Source: Flavobacteriales bacterium (GTDB lineage: Bacteria > Bacteroidota > Bacteroidia > JANQJC01). From it: a stretch of DNA of 64,000 nt. The position numbers and the translations under genes are program-made. Each line of letters begins with the position of its first letter. The first letter of the stretch is position 1. Shown in pieces: positions 24,721-34,343 of the stretch. The notes beneath the pieces are model-generated. The model saw nothing but the letters and a program-made list of their open reading frames with translations. It was not told the DNA's origin and ran no database searches. Where the stretch lies: the NCBI GenBank assembly GCA_028281825.1, contig JANQJC010000100.1, positions 73,854-137,853 on the forward strand, written 5' to 3'.

Positions 24721-26925
24721 TTACTCAAGTTTGACTAGCCTTTTTGAAATTATATTATCACCTGCCGTAAGCCTGCAATAGTATATACCCTTACTAAGCT
24801 GACTCCCATTAAAGGCGATTGTATGTTTACCTTTGGCTTTACTGCCACTTTCCAGTGTTTGCAATTTTCTTCCAAGGGCATCATACAGTTCCAGGCTTAC
24901 CCATTCGTTAGATGCCAGTGTGTATGAAATGTTGGTTTCATAAATCAGAGGATTGGGCTGGATGAATAAACTGGCAAACTGTGGTTCATTATGTATCATA
25001 CCAGTGGTGGTGCCACCCCCTGGGGTTCCATTTAATGAATTGATATAGGTTGATATGGCATCTATATCATCATACAGCGGATTGGGGTAGAAGGCAAAAT
25101 GAGTGCCATTTAAGAAAGAGACATAAAGTATCCTGGGATCCAGCCCGCCTGATTCATCATAGCTGGTTATGGGGTCGTCATCATCTACGCTAAAAAGCAT
25201 CCCCAAACCCAGGCGCGCTGCAAGAGTGTCCCAAACCCAGGCAAACTCAAACGCATCAACATCAGTACTATCAGGCAATCCCAAATGTAGAACCGGGTTT
25301 ACTACTTCGACAGCTCCACTTGGAGATTGTACTTCATATACGGAACCCCAGTTAAGGATGCCGCCAGTGTTATCGCGGCCAGGAGCTTCATGGTCAGGAC
25401 TAAAATACCAATATGGACACTGTGAAGAACCAGAAATCATATCAAGGGCATCTACATCATCATCCAATGGGTTACCCGGGTCAGGGTTTGGAGGCATATT
25501 AACATGAATGGTAAGCTCATCATAAATATCAAAATCACCCAACCAGGTTGTGGGGTAAATAGGAACAAAATCATATTCCCTGATTTCATCTTGCCTTGCA
25601 GTTAATCCAAAGGTGTCTAATGCAAAAGGTGAGTAACTATTAACTGCCACAGCACCCATTGGTTCTGTATAATGGGCAGCTGAATCATCGTCAAACGAAA
25701 TGAAAAGAAACTGTGCTTCATGAATGCATGGGTCGCTCATAAACTGGATAGATGGAATGCCAGGCCCATATTGCATCTGCGTTAGCTGAATACCAAGGTT
25801 GTCATCGCCATCTAGGTCAAAGTAATCCCCATATAAGTTTTGATAAGCAGTTGCACTTCCTACGGGAGCTGCTGTTGCTTGAGTGGCATCAGGTGGAGTG
25901 GGCCAAATGTCAGTTCCAAAAATTGTCATGTCATCTTTGATGCCATCGGCTCCACCAGCTGGTAGCAGAGCAGCTCCAAAGGGGTAGCAGTCACCGGGGT
26001 CAAATACTTCGTCGCCGTCACCTTGAGGGTCACTCAATTCACTATCAGAGCCTATATCAACAGAAAATTCAATTGCTCCACCGCCTAAAACGTTTCCAGT
26101 ACCCGAAGGGTTTATAGGAAGCAGGCTTAATGTAACGGTACCAACAAAATTAGCAACACATTGATCAACGAAAGAGCCAAAGCCATAAGGTTTGCCATCT
26201 AACTGTATTTCTGAAAATAAGTCAGCTGTTACATCAATTGAAACATTGGTGCCTGCAGTTGTGTTGATTACTCCCGTTTGGTCTTTTAATTCATTCCATC
26301 CACTGATGCCTGGAGGGTTTTGAAAGTTGTGGCTTCCACTTAAGACATCTGTTCCGTCAATCAATAAGGTGTTAGCGGCACTTACTGAATCTTCATTGAC
26401 AGATTCGTGCTCAGTTAAGCCAGCCGCAAAGGTGCTATAACTGTAATAAACAGTGACTGGTGTGCCTGTTGATAGCCCTCCAACATTAAAAGTGACATTA
26501 AGGTTTTCATTGTTCTCAGAGAATGCAGCATATCCATCTAAAGAGTTGGTGAATGTACGTGCTTCGAAAAACCATTTAATGGTGAGTGTTTGGGTATTGT
26601 CTCCATCCACCTTAGCCATTGTAAAAGCTTGGGCTGACGCAACTGACTGAGGTGGTGTGGTTCTCTTTTCACGAGCACGTGCATCACACAAAAAACCGTA
26701 ATCACTACCCAGCCAACTAGGTATAAGTGCCTGTGCAGGTATTACACATGAGTCTTCATCAAAAATCGGAATGCCGCTCACCAGTGGTACAATGAAGTCG
26801 TTGGCATTGGCATATCCCCTTCCTGAAATAGAAGTTGTTGCAACATCAAGTGTTTGTGCTTGCATATCAAAGTGAAACAAAATTGCAACAATAAATGTGG
26901 AAAATAGTAAAGCAATTGTTTTCAT
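24721..26925 (-). CDS. Large T9SS-sorted secreted protein
   Basis: This is a 734-residue exported protein with the signal sequence MKTIALLFSTFIVAILFHF (ending ...DMQAQ). The body is acidic, rich in Asp, Gly, Pro and aromatic residues (DDDPITSYDESGGLDPRILY, GDGDEVFDPGDCYPFG, YFDLDGDDNLGIQL), with no enzyme motif that I recognise; the Asp clusters suggest calcium binding. It contains few Cys. The last ~75 residues, FIQPNPLIYETNISYTL to IISKRLVKLE, form a T9SS type A sorting domain. The gene is monocistronic, convergent with the BamA-like gene. Confidence 0.87.
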   Translation of the reverse strand: MKTIALLFSTFIVAILFHFDMQAQTLDVATTSISGRGYANANDFIVPLVSGIPIFDEDSCVIPAQALIPSWLGSDYGFLCDARAREKRTTPPQSVASAQAFTMAKVDGDNTQTLTIKWFFEARTFTNSLDGYAAFSENNENLNVTFNVGGLSTGTPVTVYYSYSTFAAGLTEHESVNEDSVSAANTLLIDGTDVLSGSHNFQNPPGISGWNELKDQTGVINTTAGTNVSIDVTADLFSEIQLDGKPYGFGSFVDQCVANFVGTVTLSLLPINPSGTGNVLGGGAIEFSVDIGSDSELSDPQGDGDEVFDPGDCYPFGAALLPAGGADGIKDDMTIFGTDIWPTPPDATQATAAPVGSATAYQNLYGDYFDLDGDDNLGIQLTQMQYGPGIPSIQFMSDPCIHEAQFLFISFDDDSAAHYTEPMGAVAVNSYSPFALDTFGLTARQDEIREYDFVPIYPTTWLGDFDIYDELTIHVNMPPNPDPGNPLDDDVDALDMISGSSQCPYWYFSPDHEAPGRDNTGGILNWGSVYEVQSPSGAVEVVNPVLHLGLPDSTDVDAFEFAWVWDTLAARLGLGMLFSVDDDDPITSYDESGGLDPRILYVSFLNGTHFAFYPNPLYDDIDAISTYINSLNGTPGGGTTTGMIHNEPQFASLFIQPNPLIYETNISYTLASNEWVSLELYDALGRKLQTLESGSKAKGKHTIAFNGSQLSKGIYYCRLTAGDNIISKRLVKLE

Positions 26926-27124
26926 AACAAATGGGTTTTATGGTAGGTTATTAAGTAAAACTATGAATAACTAAATGAAAAATCAAGAAAAGCACTGATT
27001 TTCAAGAGGTTTTGTGGTAAAGTAAGTTTTCAAGCACAAAGGTTATATTACAGCTAAAGAGTTTAGAGTAGTTATGTTCTAAAAAATGAATGATTAGTTT
27101 TAGGGTGAAAATTTATTCCCACCA

Positions 27125-27934
27125 ATGATTGACAGGAGAAAGTGGTTTGTAATAGTATTTGGAACTGATACCAAAGAGGGTAAGCGTTTTGATATTATCC
27201 TGCTTTGGATGATTTTGTTTAGCGCCCTGGCTGTAATTCTTGAGAGTGTGCCCGAAATTGGAGGGGGCTATCATACCTTTTTTGTAGTATTGGAATGGGT
27301 TTTTACTGTATTTTTCTCATTTGAATATATTTTGAGAATATATATAAGCCCAAGGCCCCGCAGGTATATTTTCAGCATTTGGGGGCTTATAGACTTACTA
27401 TCCATTCTGCCAACATATCTTAGTTTAATATTTGCAGGGTATCATTATTTATTGATTGTCAGAGTATTCAGGCTTTTAAGGGTTTTCCGTGTACTGAAAT
27501 TGGTGCGGTTTAACAGGGAGGCACAAGGCCTTATACAAGCACTGAGGGCTAGTTCGTATAAAATTGGACTTTTTTTACTCACTATGTTAGCTATAGTGAC
27601 ACTAATGGGAACCGTAATGTATGTTGTTGAAGGAGAAGAAGAAGGTTTTAATAGTATCCCCCAGAGTATCTATTGGTCAATAGTAACAGTAACTACTGTT
27701 GGTTATGGAGATATGGTACCCCATACTGTTTTAGGTAAGTTTTTATCATCATTAGCAATGATTATTGGTTATGCTATTATAGCCGTACCTACAGGTATAG
27801 TTACAGTAGAAATGTCCAAATCGAGTAACAACACAAAAGAGTGCCCCCATTGCCAATATAGAAATTCGGTCAATGCGAAATATTGTAGTCATTGCGGCCA
27901 ATCATTAAATGAGAAAGAAGAATCAGTTGAGTGA
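27125..27934 (+). CDS. Voltage-gated-type K+ channel with C-terminal zinc ribbon
   Basis: This is a 269-residue ion channel with six membrane segments. The S4 voltage sensor has basic residues at every third position (R113, R116, R119, R122, K125, R128). The pore filter TVGYGD (191-196) is the K+ signature. After S6 (ending near 228) comes a short cytoplasmic tail with C240-x2-C243...C254-x2-C257 (CPHC and CSHC), a treble-clef/zinc-ribbon pattern unusual for bacterial Kv channels. The ATG at 27125 starts right before S1. The gene is monocistronic, and its end overlaps the convergent SGNH gene by 12 bp. Confidence 0.9.
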   Translation: MIDRRKWFVIVFGTDTKEGKRFDIILLWMILFSALAVILESVPEIGGGYHTFFVVLEWVFTVFFSFEYILRIYISPRPRRYIFSIWGLIDLLSILPTYLSLIFAGYHYLLIVRVFRLLRVFRVLKLVRFNREAQGLIQALRASSYKIGLFLLTMLAIVTLMGTVMYVVEGEEEGFNSIPQSIYWSIVTVTTVGYGDMVPHTVLGKFLSSLAMIIGYAIIAVPTGIVTVEMSKSSNNTKECPHCQYRNSVNAKYCSHCGQSLNEKEESVE

Positions 27935-29134
27935 GTGAGGGTTATAAACATCTTGCCATTTCTGGTAAATAGTGGCACCAATATGTTCATAGCCTTTTGC
28001 ACGCATGTGTTCATCATAATTCCAATAAAGATGGTCATTAACGGACTCTCTGAGTCTCACATTATCTGTTAAATCAAAAAATGTCATATTGTATTTGGCA
28101 CATTCTTCACCAAGGGCTTTTTGATGCTTTAGGTAATTGTTTGTGGTTAGGTCTATGCTATCATTACATAATTGAAGACACATTTGTTTGTCAAACTGAT
28201 AGTAATATCTTGTGACGACATTTCTGCTGGGCACATAAGCTATAATAGGTTCAACTCCATATCTTTTAGAGAAGTGGTTAAAAAATGGTATTATATCACC
28301 CAAAAGAGGTTCTTGCCCAAGTCTTGTTTTTTCTGTGTAAAGGTTGTTTATTCTAAATGGCGCGAGAGTGGAATTCAACATATGTTTCAATATATCTGCT
28401 CTTACCTGGTTGGCTACTTTACTGCTATCTATCTTCCATGCACCAAAGGCATTATTCTGATTAGGGATATATGAAACTGTGTTTGTATTCCATCTAAACT
28501 TGATAGGGCTGTTGAGTTTTATTTGTTCAATAAGTTCTAATAAACGCGGTCTCAACAGATTGAAGTATTGTGGGGTTAAAGTTCTCCCTGGCATTGTAGG
28601 AGGGCTTTGGGCGATGTCATTCGCATATATGCAAATGATTACATAGTCAGGCCTAAAGATTGGTATAAATTCAACCATTAGCCTCATATATGAAGTAGGT
28701 CCAGAACCTACCATCCCCCCATTCCATACTTCATAGTTTTTATCATTCAAAGCCCGTTCAAACGCTTTTGGAATTGTTTCATCTTGCCCAGCCATAATCC
28801 CTTCCACAAAGCTGTCGCCAATAAAGAGTATTCTTTTTTTTCCAACCTTTCTTTTTACTTTCCATTCCTTATCACGAAACCCATACATGTTCATTTTATG
28901 AATAAAGCGATGGTTGGTGTCTAATAGGCTTTCCCAATACCAAGTTTGGTTGCGCAGGTATTTGTATTGATGTGGATATTTTGAAAGCATCATATAATTG
29001 ACGCGATCAAAATTGCTCAATTCTGGAATAGGGAAACAAAAGCGAAGAGCGATTTCCTGAAAGGCCAAAACAGCAATGATGTATAGTACAGTTTTGGCAA
29101 GAATCTTTGATTTTCTGAGAGAAACGAACCCCAT
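27923..29134 (-). CDS. Membrane-anchored SGNH hydrolase (second of a tandem pair)
   Basis: This paralogue of the gene at 29170-30354 has one N-terminal membrane anchor (ILAKTVLYIIAVLAFQEIAL), then a shared segment CFPIPELSNFDRVNYM, then an SGNH/GDSL-type hydrolase. Block I is LFIGDSFVEGIM with the catalytic Ser, the GGMVGSG loop is block II, YANDIAQ is block III, and NYDEHMRAKGYEHIG is the Asp-His block V. The likely activity is removal or transfer of acyl (for example O-acetyl) groups on extracytoplasmic glycan, by family analogy. The frame is open to 29200, but ATG 29134 aligns with its paralogue and avoids overlap. It is the last gene of the leftward 35.9-27.9 kb operon. Confidence 0.82.
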   Translation of the reverse strand: MGFVSLRKSKILAKTVLYIIAVLAFQEIALRFCFPIPELSNFDRVNYMMLSKYPHQYKYLRNQTWYWESLLDTNHRFIHKMNMYGFRDKEWKVKRKVGKKRILFIGDSFVEGIMAGQDETIPKAFERALNDKNYEVWNGGMVGSGPTSYMRLMVEFIPIFRPDYVIICIYANDIAQSPPTMPGRTLTPQYFNLLRPRLLELIEQIKLNSPIKFRWNTNTVSYIPNQNNAFGAWKIDSSKVANQVRADILKHMLNSTLAPFRINNLYTEKTRLGQEPLLGDIIPFFNHFSKRYGVEPIIAYVPSRNVVTRYYYQFDKQMCLQLCNDSIDLTTNNYLKHQKALGEECAKYNMTFFDLTDNVRLRESVNDHLYWNYDEHMRAKGYEHIGATIYQKWQDVYNPHSLN

Positions 29135-29169
29135 GAAGGTTTCAAAGGTATCAAAATCTAATGCTTCGC

Positions 29170-30354
29170 TTAATCTGAAAGGACTTGAGTAGCCCGCCAT
29201 CTCTGATAAATGGCTTTGCCAAGGTACTCATACCCTTTAGCTCTCATGTGTTCGTCATAATTCCAGTACAAGTGGTCATTAATATCCTCTCTTAGTTTAA
29301 CGTCTTCTGTGAGGTCTATTAATGGTACATTATACTTAGCACATTCGAGCGCTAAGTCTTTTCTATGAAGTTGGTACTTTTCCTGGGTTAAATCTAAGGT
29401 GTCATTGCAATAAACCAGACACATGTCCTTGTCGTATTGATAGTAGTGTTTTGTGACAATACTCCTGCTCGGTATGTAAACAACATAGGGTTGTACATTG
29501 AATTTTTTGCAGAAATACTCGAAGAAAGGGAGTATTTCTCCAAGGTTAGGAGACTGGCCAAGTACTATACTCTCATAGTGAAGGTTGTTAACCCTAAATG
29601 GAGATATTTTTCCTTGTTTCATCTGCTCGGCTAACCTCGGCTTCACATGTTGACGTAAAAAGGCCTCTTTAGAATACCAGGGACTGGCTTCATGTTCATT
29701 AGAAGGTATGTAGGTTTTGCTTCCTAAACTCCACCTAAACTTAACAGGGCTGCCAAGCCTTATCTGATTTATTAGTTCCAGTAGTCGTGGCCTTTTTTTA
29801 TTGTAGTATTCAGGTGTGATATATGTTTCAGGTATTATGGGGTCGCGTTGAGATAGGTCGTTACCACTGATACATAGGAACAGGTAATCTGGTTTGAAAA
29901 TGGCGGTAGCGTCAGTTGATAACATGAGGTATGAGTCAATGCCAACACCCATCATTCCGCCATTCCAAACTTCATAGCTATCATCATTAAGTTCATTTTC
30001 AAATACTTTGGGAATTGATGACCCTTGTTCTGCCATTATGCCTTCAATAAAGCTATCCCCAACAAATAGTATTCTTTTCTTTCCGGGCTTTTTCTCAATC
30101 ATCCATTCTTTGTCGCGAAATCCATATCGATTCATTTTGTGAATGAATTGATGATTGGTATCAGGCTGACTTTCCCATGTCCAGGTTTGGTTTCTGAGGT
30201 AAACGTATTGATTCTTAAGTTTAGCCAATTTCATATAGTTCACCCGGTCAAAATTGCTCAACTCAGGAAGCGGAAAACAAAATCGTAGCATCAATTCCTG
30301 GAAAACAAGAATCGCAATAAGGTATAGCAGTATTTTAAAGATGGTCTTAAACAT
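29170..30354 (-). CDS. Membrane-anchored SGNH hydrolase (first of a tandem pair)
   Basis: This 394-residue protein begins MFKTIFKILLYLIAILVFQE, a signal anchor, so the catalytic domain faces the periplasm. The motifs are LFVGDSFIEGIM (Ser), NGGMMGVG, ISGNDLSQ (GxND) and NYDEHMRAKGYEYLG (D-x-H). The two tandem paralogues share many segments across their whole length, including CF-PELSNFDRVNYM and DHLYWNYDEHMRAKGYE, a clear local duplication with divergence in the middle. It lies 47 bases downstream of the membrane-TPR gene at 30402. Confidence 0.85.
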   Translation of the reverse strand: MFKTIFKILLYLIAILVFQELMLRFCFPLPELSNFDRVNYMKLAKLKNQYVYLRNQTWTWESQPDTNHQFIHKMNRYGFRDKEWMIEKKPGKKRILFVGDSFIEGIMAEQGSSIPKVFENELNDDSYEVWNGGMMGVGIDSYLMLSTDATAIFKPDYLFLCISGNDLSQRDPIIPETYITPEYYNKKRPRLLELINQIRLGSPVKFRWSLGSKTYIPSNEHEASPWYSKEAFLRQHVKPRLAEQMKQGKISPFRVNNLHYESIVLGQSPNLGEILPFFEYFCKKFNVQPYVVYIPSRSIVTKHYYQYDKDMCLVYCNDTLDLTQEKYQLHRKDLALECAKYNVPLIDLTEDVKLREDINDHLYWNYDEHMRAKGYEYLGKAIYQRWRATQVLSD

Positions 30355-30401
30355 CGAAGCCAGTGAGTTTCAGACCCGCAAAGGTATCAATTGTGTACTT
30401 A

Positions 30402-32357
30402 CTAAGGCAGTAATTGAACTTTGAGTTCTTCAACATTTTCATTGGCTTGTAAACGTTCCAATATTTTTTTCACCAAATTGATGTCACTTGAATTGGATAT
30501 CAACAGGTAGTTTTCACAATATTTTTCAGCTTCGATAAAACTGTCGTTTTCAAGTGCGCATTTAATCAACAAGCGTAGTACGTCTGGGTTTTCCTTCAGG
30601 CCAAATGTATTGAGGAGTTGAAGCGCATTTTGGTGAGCTGTTTTTGAATTACCCATTTCTAAATTAAGCTGTGCCAAATAATACCAGTTGTCATAGTAAT
30701 CTGGAGAATAGTATAACGCTTTTTGAAAGTCAGTTTTAGCTTCGTCTAGTTGGTTTAGGACTTTCCATTTTACAATTGCATCATCGGTAAGTAATTCGGC
30801 ATACTTTCTATCAACTCCCACTTGTGCCATTGGTTTCAACTTTTGTAAAAGTTTCTCTTTTCTCTTGAGATACAAATCCACGTCAGCAGGTATCATGTTT
30901 AACGCATTAAGCATAAGCGAGGCTGAGTGTGCGTAATAGGTTTTATAAACATGGACTCCAACACTTTCTTGTCGATAGGATAATGAAAGGGTTTTGGCAT
31001 TTACTGCAAAAAGTGGAATTGCTAATATCCCTAATGAGCTAATACTAGTTAGTAAAGACGTTGGTAGCGTTTCATGTTGAATTTGCTTTACAATCACTAA
31101 CGTAAGAACCATGAATAGAGGAGTAGGAAATACAAACAAGTCCCAATCCATTGGCATTGACATAAGCGGATTGAACATGAAAAGAAAGGAGATAAGCAAT
31201 ATTAGCGTAACTAAGAGAATACTTAGAGTTGGAGACATGGATAGCTTTTTTCTATATAGTGTCAACGCAGACACAAAGATGAATAACAGACCTGGGGACC
31301 AATGAAGAATGGCATTAAGGAAATCAAAAATGTGATTCCAACTTTGTAAGTTGTAATTATCCAGGGGTGCCTCAGGTGCGATGATGGGTAGAAAGAGCCT
31401 CTCAATATCTGGAACGTCTCCATCTAAGAATCTCGGGTCGTTATAGTCTTTCAATATAAAGAAATACAAAACGAGTCCTACCAAGCAGGCTGGTATATAT
31501 AGCCATAGAACCAAACCTTTAAAGGTCAGGAGCTTTTTTATGGTTTTATTGTGTTGCCATCCCAAGGTTAAAAGTGTCAAAAAGAAAGAGGGAGCAATTA
31601 AATAAGATAAGGCATGAAACCGCATACCCAATAGTAAGAGAATAGCCATAGGGAGCATAAAAATTTGTTTTTTGGTCTCAATGGCTCTCACCAAAAAAAC
31701 AAAGTATCCCAGCAGAATAAGGTAAAGTGGGGCATACGTCTCTATATGCCCGAAAAAGATGAGGAAAAAGGGAGATGCAATTCCTGCCAGAGATAAAGCC
31801 AATTGCCATATTGGAATGGAAATATGGGCAACTACCAACCTTAACCATACCAAAACAAAAAGGCTTCCGCAGATAGCGTCAACCCATAAAAAGACTTTCT
31901 CATAGCTGCAATTGAAAGCATAAGCTGCAAGCGTGAAAAGATGAAATACGCCCCATCTGCCATTACCAGGCTCAACTTTAAAGTTCAACAAATCACCCCA
32001 AAACCCCTCAGGCAGGCTTTCTACCATTTGATTCAAGTAAGGTGTAAATGTTCTCGCATTACCATAGCTATCGCTAGCTATAGGAAAAGAATAACAAAAT
32101 AAACAGAATAGGGCACTTATTGCTAAGCTAACGACCCAATGGTTTAATGAAAACCGGCTTGGGTAATTGAGCTTTGGTTTTATGATAAAGCCCAGAAGAA
32201 TTAAGCCAAGTGCAATACCGAATAATAGAAAGTTATGTGGTGATGGTAAAAATGCGAGATGATGGGTTGCCCACCAATCATTGGGTGCAATCCATCCTAA
32301 AACAAAAGGAAGCACGAAGGCTAAGGCCAGCATCGATATTTTGTAGTGGGCTTTCAA
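30402..32357 (-). CDS. GT-C-like polytopic membrane protein with C-terminal helical repeats (family X, copy 2)
   Basis: This 651-residue protein has about 12 membrane segments followed by ~180 soluble residues with TPR-like helices. It shares a set of motifs with 32354-34336 and 56604-58580: NDWWATHHLAFLPSP at the N-terminus, SDSYGN (D96) in the first large loop, FFGHIETYAP (203-210), ILKDYNDPRFLDGDV, then NHIFDFLNAILHWSP, and NPLMSMPMDWDLF. The overall layout (polytopic, acidic residues in outer loops, TPR tail) is like GT-C glycosyltransferases, but I cannot match it to a named family. It starts at TTG 32357, giving a TTGA overlap with the upstream gene; ATG 32333 is an alternative. Confidence 0.8.
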   Translation of the reverse strand: MKAHYKISMLALAFVLPFVLGWIAPNDWWATHHLAFLPSPHNFLLFGIALGLILLGFIIKPKLNYPSRFSLNHWVVSLAISALFCLFCYSFPIASDSYGNARTFTPYLNQMVESLPEGFWGDLLNFKVEPGNGRWGVFHLFTLAAYAFNCSYEKVFLWVDAICGSLFVLVWLRLVVAHISIPIWQLALSLAGIASPFFLIFFGHIETYAPLYLILLGYFVFLVRAIETKKQIFMLPMAILLLLGMRFHALSYLIAPSFFLTLLTLGWQHNKTIKKLLTFKGLVLWLYIPACLVGLVLYFFILKDYNDPRFLDGDVPDIERLFLPIIAPEAPLDNYNLQSWNHIFDFLNAILHWSPGLLFIFVSALTLYRKKLSMSPTLSILLVTLILLISFLFMFNPLMSMPMDWDLFVFPTPLFMVLTLVIVKQIQHETLPTSLLTSISSLGILAIPLFAVNAKTLSLSYRQESVGVHVYKTYYAHSASLMLNALNMIPADVDLYLKRKEKLLQKLKPMAQVGVDRKYAELLTDDAIVKWKVLNQLDEAKTDFQKALYYSPDYYDNWYYLAQLNLEMGNSKTAHQNALQLLNTFGLKENPDVLRLLIKCALENDSFIEAEKYCENYLLISNSSDINLVKKILERLQANENVEELKVQLLP

Positions 32358-34336
32358 TTTTGAGCATTATTTGGGTTAGAAAACAGGTTAACCAATTGCT
32401 CCACGTTATCTTTATTGACCAACCTTTGGTGAACTTCTACTATCGTGCTGTCATCGGCTGCTAACTCGAGGTAACTGCTTGAGTGAGCTTCGGCTTGGTC
32501 ATAAAGTTCTGCGGCTAAAGCACAATGTATTAGCATTTCTAAAGATTTTTCTTCGCTAAGGTGTTTAAGTTCTGAAAGTTGTAGAGCGTTTTCATATGCA
32601 TTTTTGAATTTACCCAACTGAAAGTTGGTTTGCATTAAGTATAGCGTGATGGATTTATGTCCTGGAAAATATTGAGAGGCTTCAAGAAGGTAATTGTTGG
32701 CAGTTCTTATATCCTTATTAATGTTTATATGCCTCAGGGCATTATCATAAAGCATTTGTGCATAATGCAAATCTTTACCAACTAAGGCATAAGGCCTTAG
32801 TTGTGCGATAACAGCTTCATTTCTTTTAATAGAATTAAGAGGCGAACTATCCAGGTTGACTGCATGCCTTAAATACCTGTCTGCCCATATATGATAGGTT
32901 TTGAATATTCTAATTGAAAGACTTTCAAGGCGTTGGGAATAGGGATAACGAAACGCGTTAGTAATAAAGAATGAGGAGCTTAAAAGAGCCATTGCAATGG
33001 CTATTGGAAATAGTCTAAACGCAGGCACCTTTTTGTCTTCAACTTCCCTAACTACCAATGCCGCGAGTATGAGCAATAGTGGGGTTGGTATCACAAATAA
33101 ATCCCAGTCAATTGGCATGGACAGTAAAGGGTTAACGGCAAAAAAGAAGCCAGTATAAAGTACTAATGCAAGAATAACCATCAATATGGAAGGCTTCTCC
33201 CAATTGACTTTATTTTTGTGCCCTATCACTATTCCTATAATGACGATAAGAGCTACTGGCGACCATAAAAGAATGGCATTAAAAAAGTCAAAAATGTGAT
33301 TAAAGCTTTGAAGGTTGTATCTATCTAGAGGTGGGGCAGGAGATACAATGGGCAAGAATATTCGTTCAAAATCATGAGCGCCTTCAAGGGTTCTGGGGTC
33401 ATTATATTCACCAAGAATAAAGAAGTATAGAATCAGTCCTAACGCAAATATGGGAGCTAGGATGTAAACTGTAATTCCTTTAAGGCTAAATATCTTTTCG
33501 GTAAATTTTGAAGTAGCTTTAGTTTGAGCCAAAAAGACAATCAACCAGATAGGTATTAGTAATAATACAGTTTGGTGTATTTTCAACCCTATGAAGGTAA
33601 GTGGGATTAATAAGTATAGTATCCACTTTCTTCTTGTTTCTATTGCAGTAATCAGTAGTATCATCCAAGCCTCAAGTATCAAGAAAGTAGGTGCATACAT
33701 CTCAACATGACCAAAGAAAATCTGTAGGGCGGGGGCAGTGAGTCCAGCAATGGCCAGTATGGTTTTCCATAAAGTGTTTTGAATATTTCGGTGCACAAAA
33801 AGCAACCAGAAGAAAGCAAATAGGGAGCCGCAGAGAATGCCAATGGCAACAAATACCTGGTAATAGTTTATTTGAAAGGTGTAAGAAATCAGGTTTACCA
33901 AGGCTGACATGTTTAATCGTCCTGCGCTTGGGTTTATGTCAAAAGAAAAGAGGGGATTCAGGGAAACATCGCTTATTGATGATATGACCACACCAAGCAT
34001 CCCATCATACTCAAACGAATCTCCGTAATGATCTTCAAAAATCGGAAAGAGGTAAAAGGCAAATCCCATTAATATGGTGATTAATGGGATTATTATAAAG
34101 GCGGATAGCTTTTTTGTACCAACAATTTTTTTTAAGTATTTCTCCCATACATTGGAAAAGGAAGATAGAACAAGAAATGCACCAAATGTTAATAAACTAT
34201 ATTTGAATGGAGTTGGAAAGAAAGCCAAAAAGTGAGTTCCCCACCAATTGTCAGGATTAAATGTACCTATTAAATAAAAACTGAAGAATATCAATCCAAC
34301 AATTGAAAACAGGTATTTTGACTGTAATAACTTCAT
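32354..34336 (-). CDS. GT-C-like polytopic membrane protein with C-terminal helical repeats (family X, copy 1)
   Basis: This is a family X protein of 660 residues from ATG 34336; the start is set by alignment of MKLLQSKYLF with the paralogues' MKAHYKISML and MKVLRNTSLL, and it clears the 3' end of the GT39 gene. The frame is open to 34366. The motifs are NPDNWWGTHFLAFFPTP, EDHYGDSFEY, FFGHVEMYAPTF, ILGEYNDPRTLEG, then NHIFDFFNAILLWSP, and NPLLSMPIDWDLF. The soluble tail carries helical repeats (DYLLEASQYFPGHKSITLYL-like spacing). Position between a GT39 enzyme and a second family X copy in one operon supports a role in glycan transfer, which is inference. Confidence 0.8.
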   Translation of the reverse strand: MKLLQSKYLFSIVGLIFFSFYLIGTFNPDNWWGTHFLAFFPTPFKYSLLTFGAFLVLSSFSNVWEKYLKKIVGTKKLSAFIIIPLITILMGFAFYLFPIFEDHYGDSFEYDGMLGVVISSISDVSLNPLFSFDINPSAGRLNMSALVNLISYTFQINYYQVFVAIGILCGSLFAFFWLLFVHRNIQNTLWKTILAIAGLTAPALQIFFGHVEMYAPTFLILEAWMILLITAIETRRKWILYLLIPLTFIGLKIHQTVLLLIPIWLIVFLAQTKATSKFTEKIFSLKGITVYILAPIFALGLILYFFILGEYNDPRTLEGAHDFERIFLPIVSPAPPLDRYNLQSFNHIFDFFNAILLWSPVALIVIIGIVIGHKNKVNWEKPSILMVILALVLYTGFFFAVNPLLSMPIDWDLFVIPTPLLLILAALVVREVEDKKVPAFRLFPIAIAMALLSSSFFITNAFRYPYSQRLESLSIRIFKTYHIWADRYLRHAVNLDSSPLNSIKRNEAVIAQLRPYALVGKDLHYAQMLYDNALRHININKDIRTANNYLLEASQYFPGHKSITLYLMQTNFQLGKFKNAYENALQLSELKHLSEEKSLEMLIHCALAAELYDQAEAHSSSYLELAADDSTIVEVHQRLVNKDNVEQLVNLFSNPNNAQN

Positions 34337-34343
34337 TTTTTGC

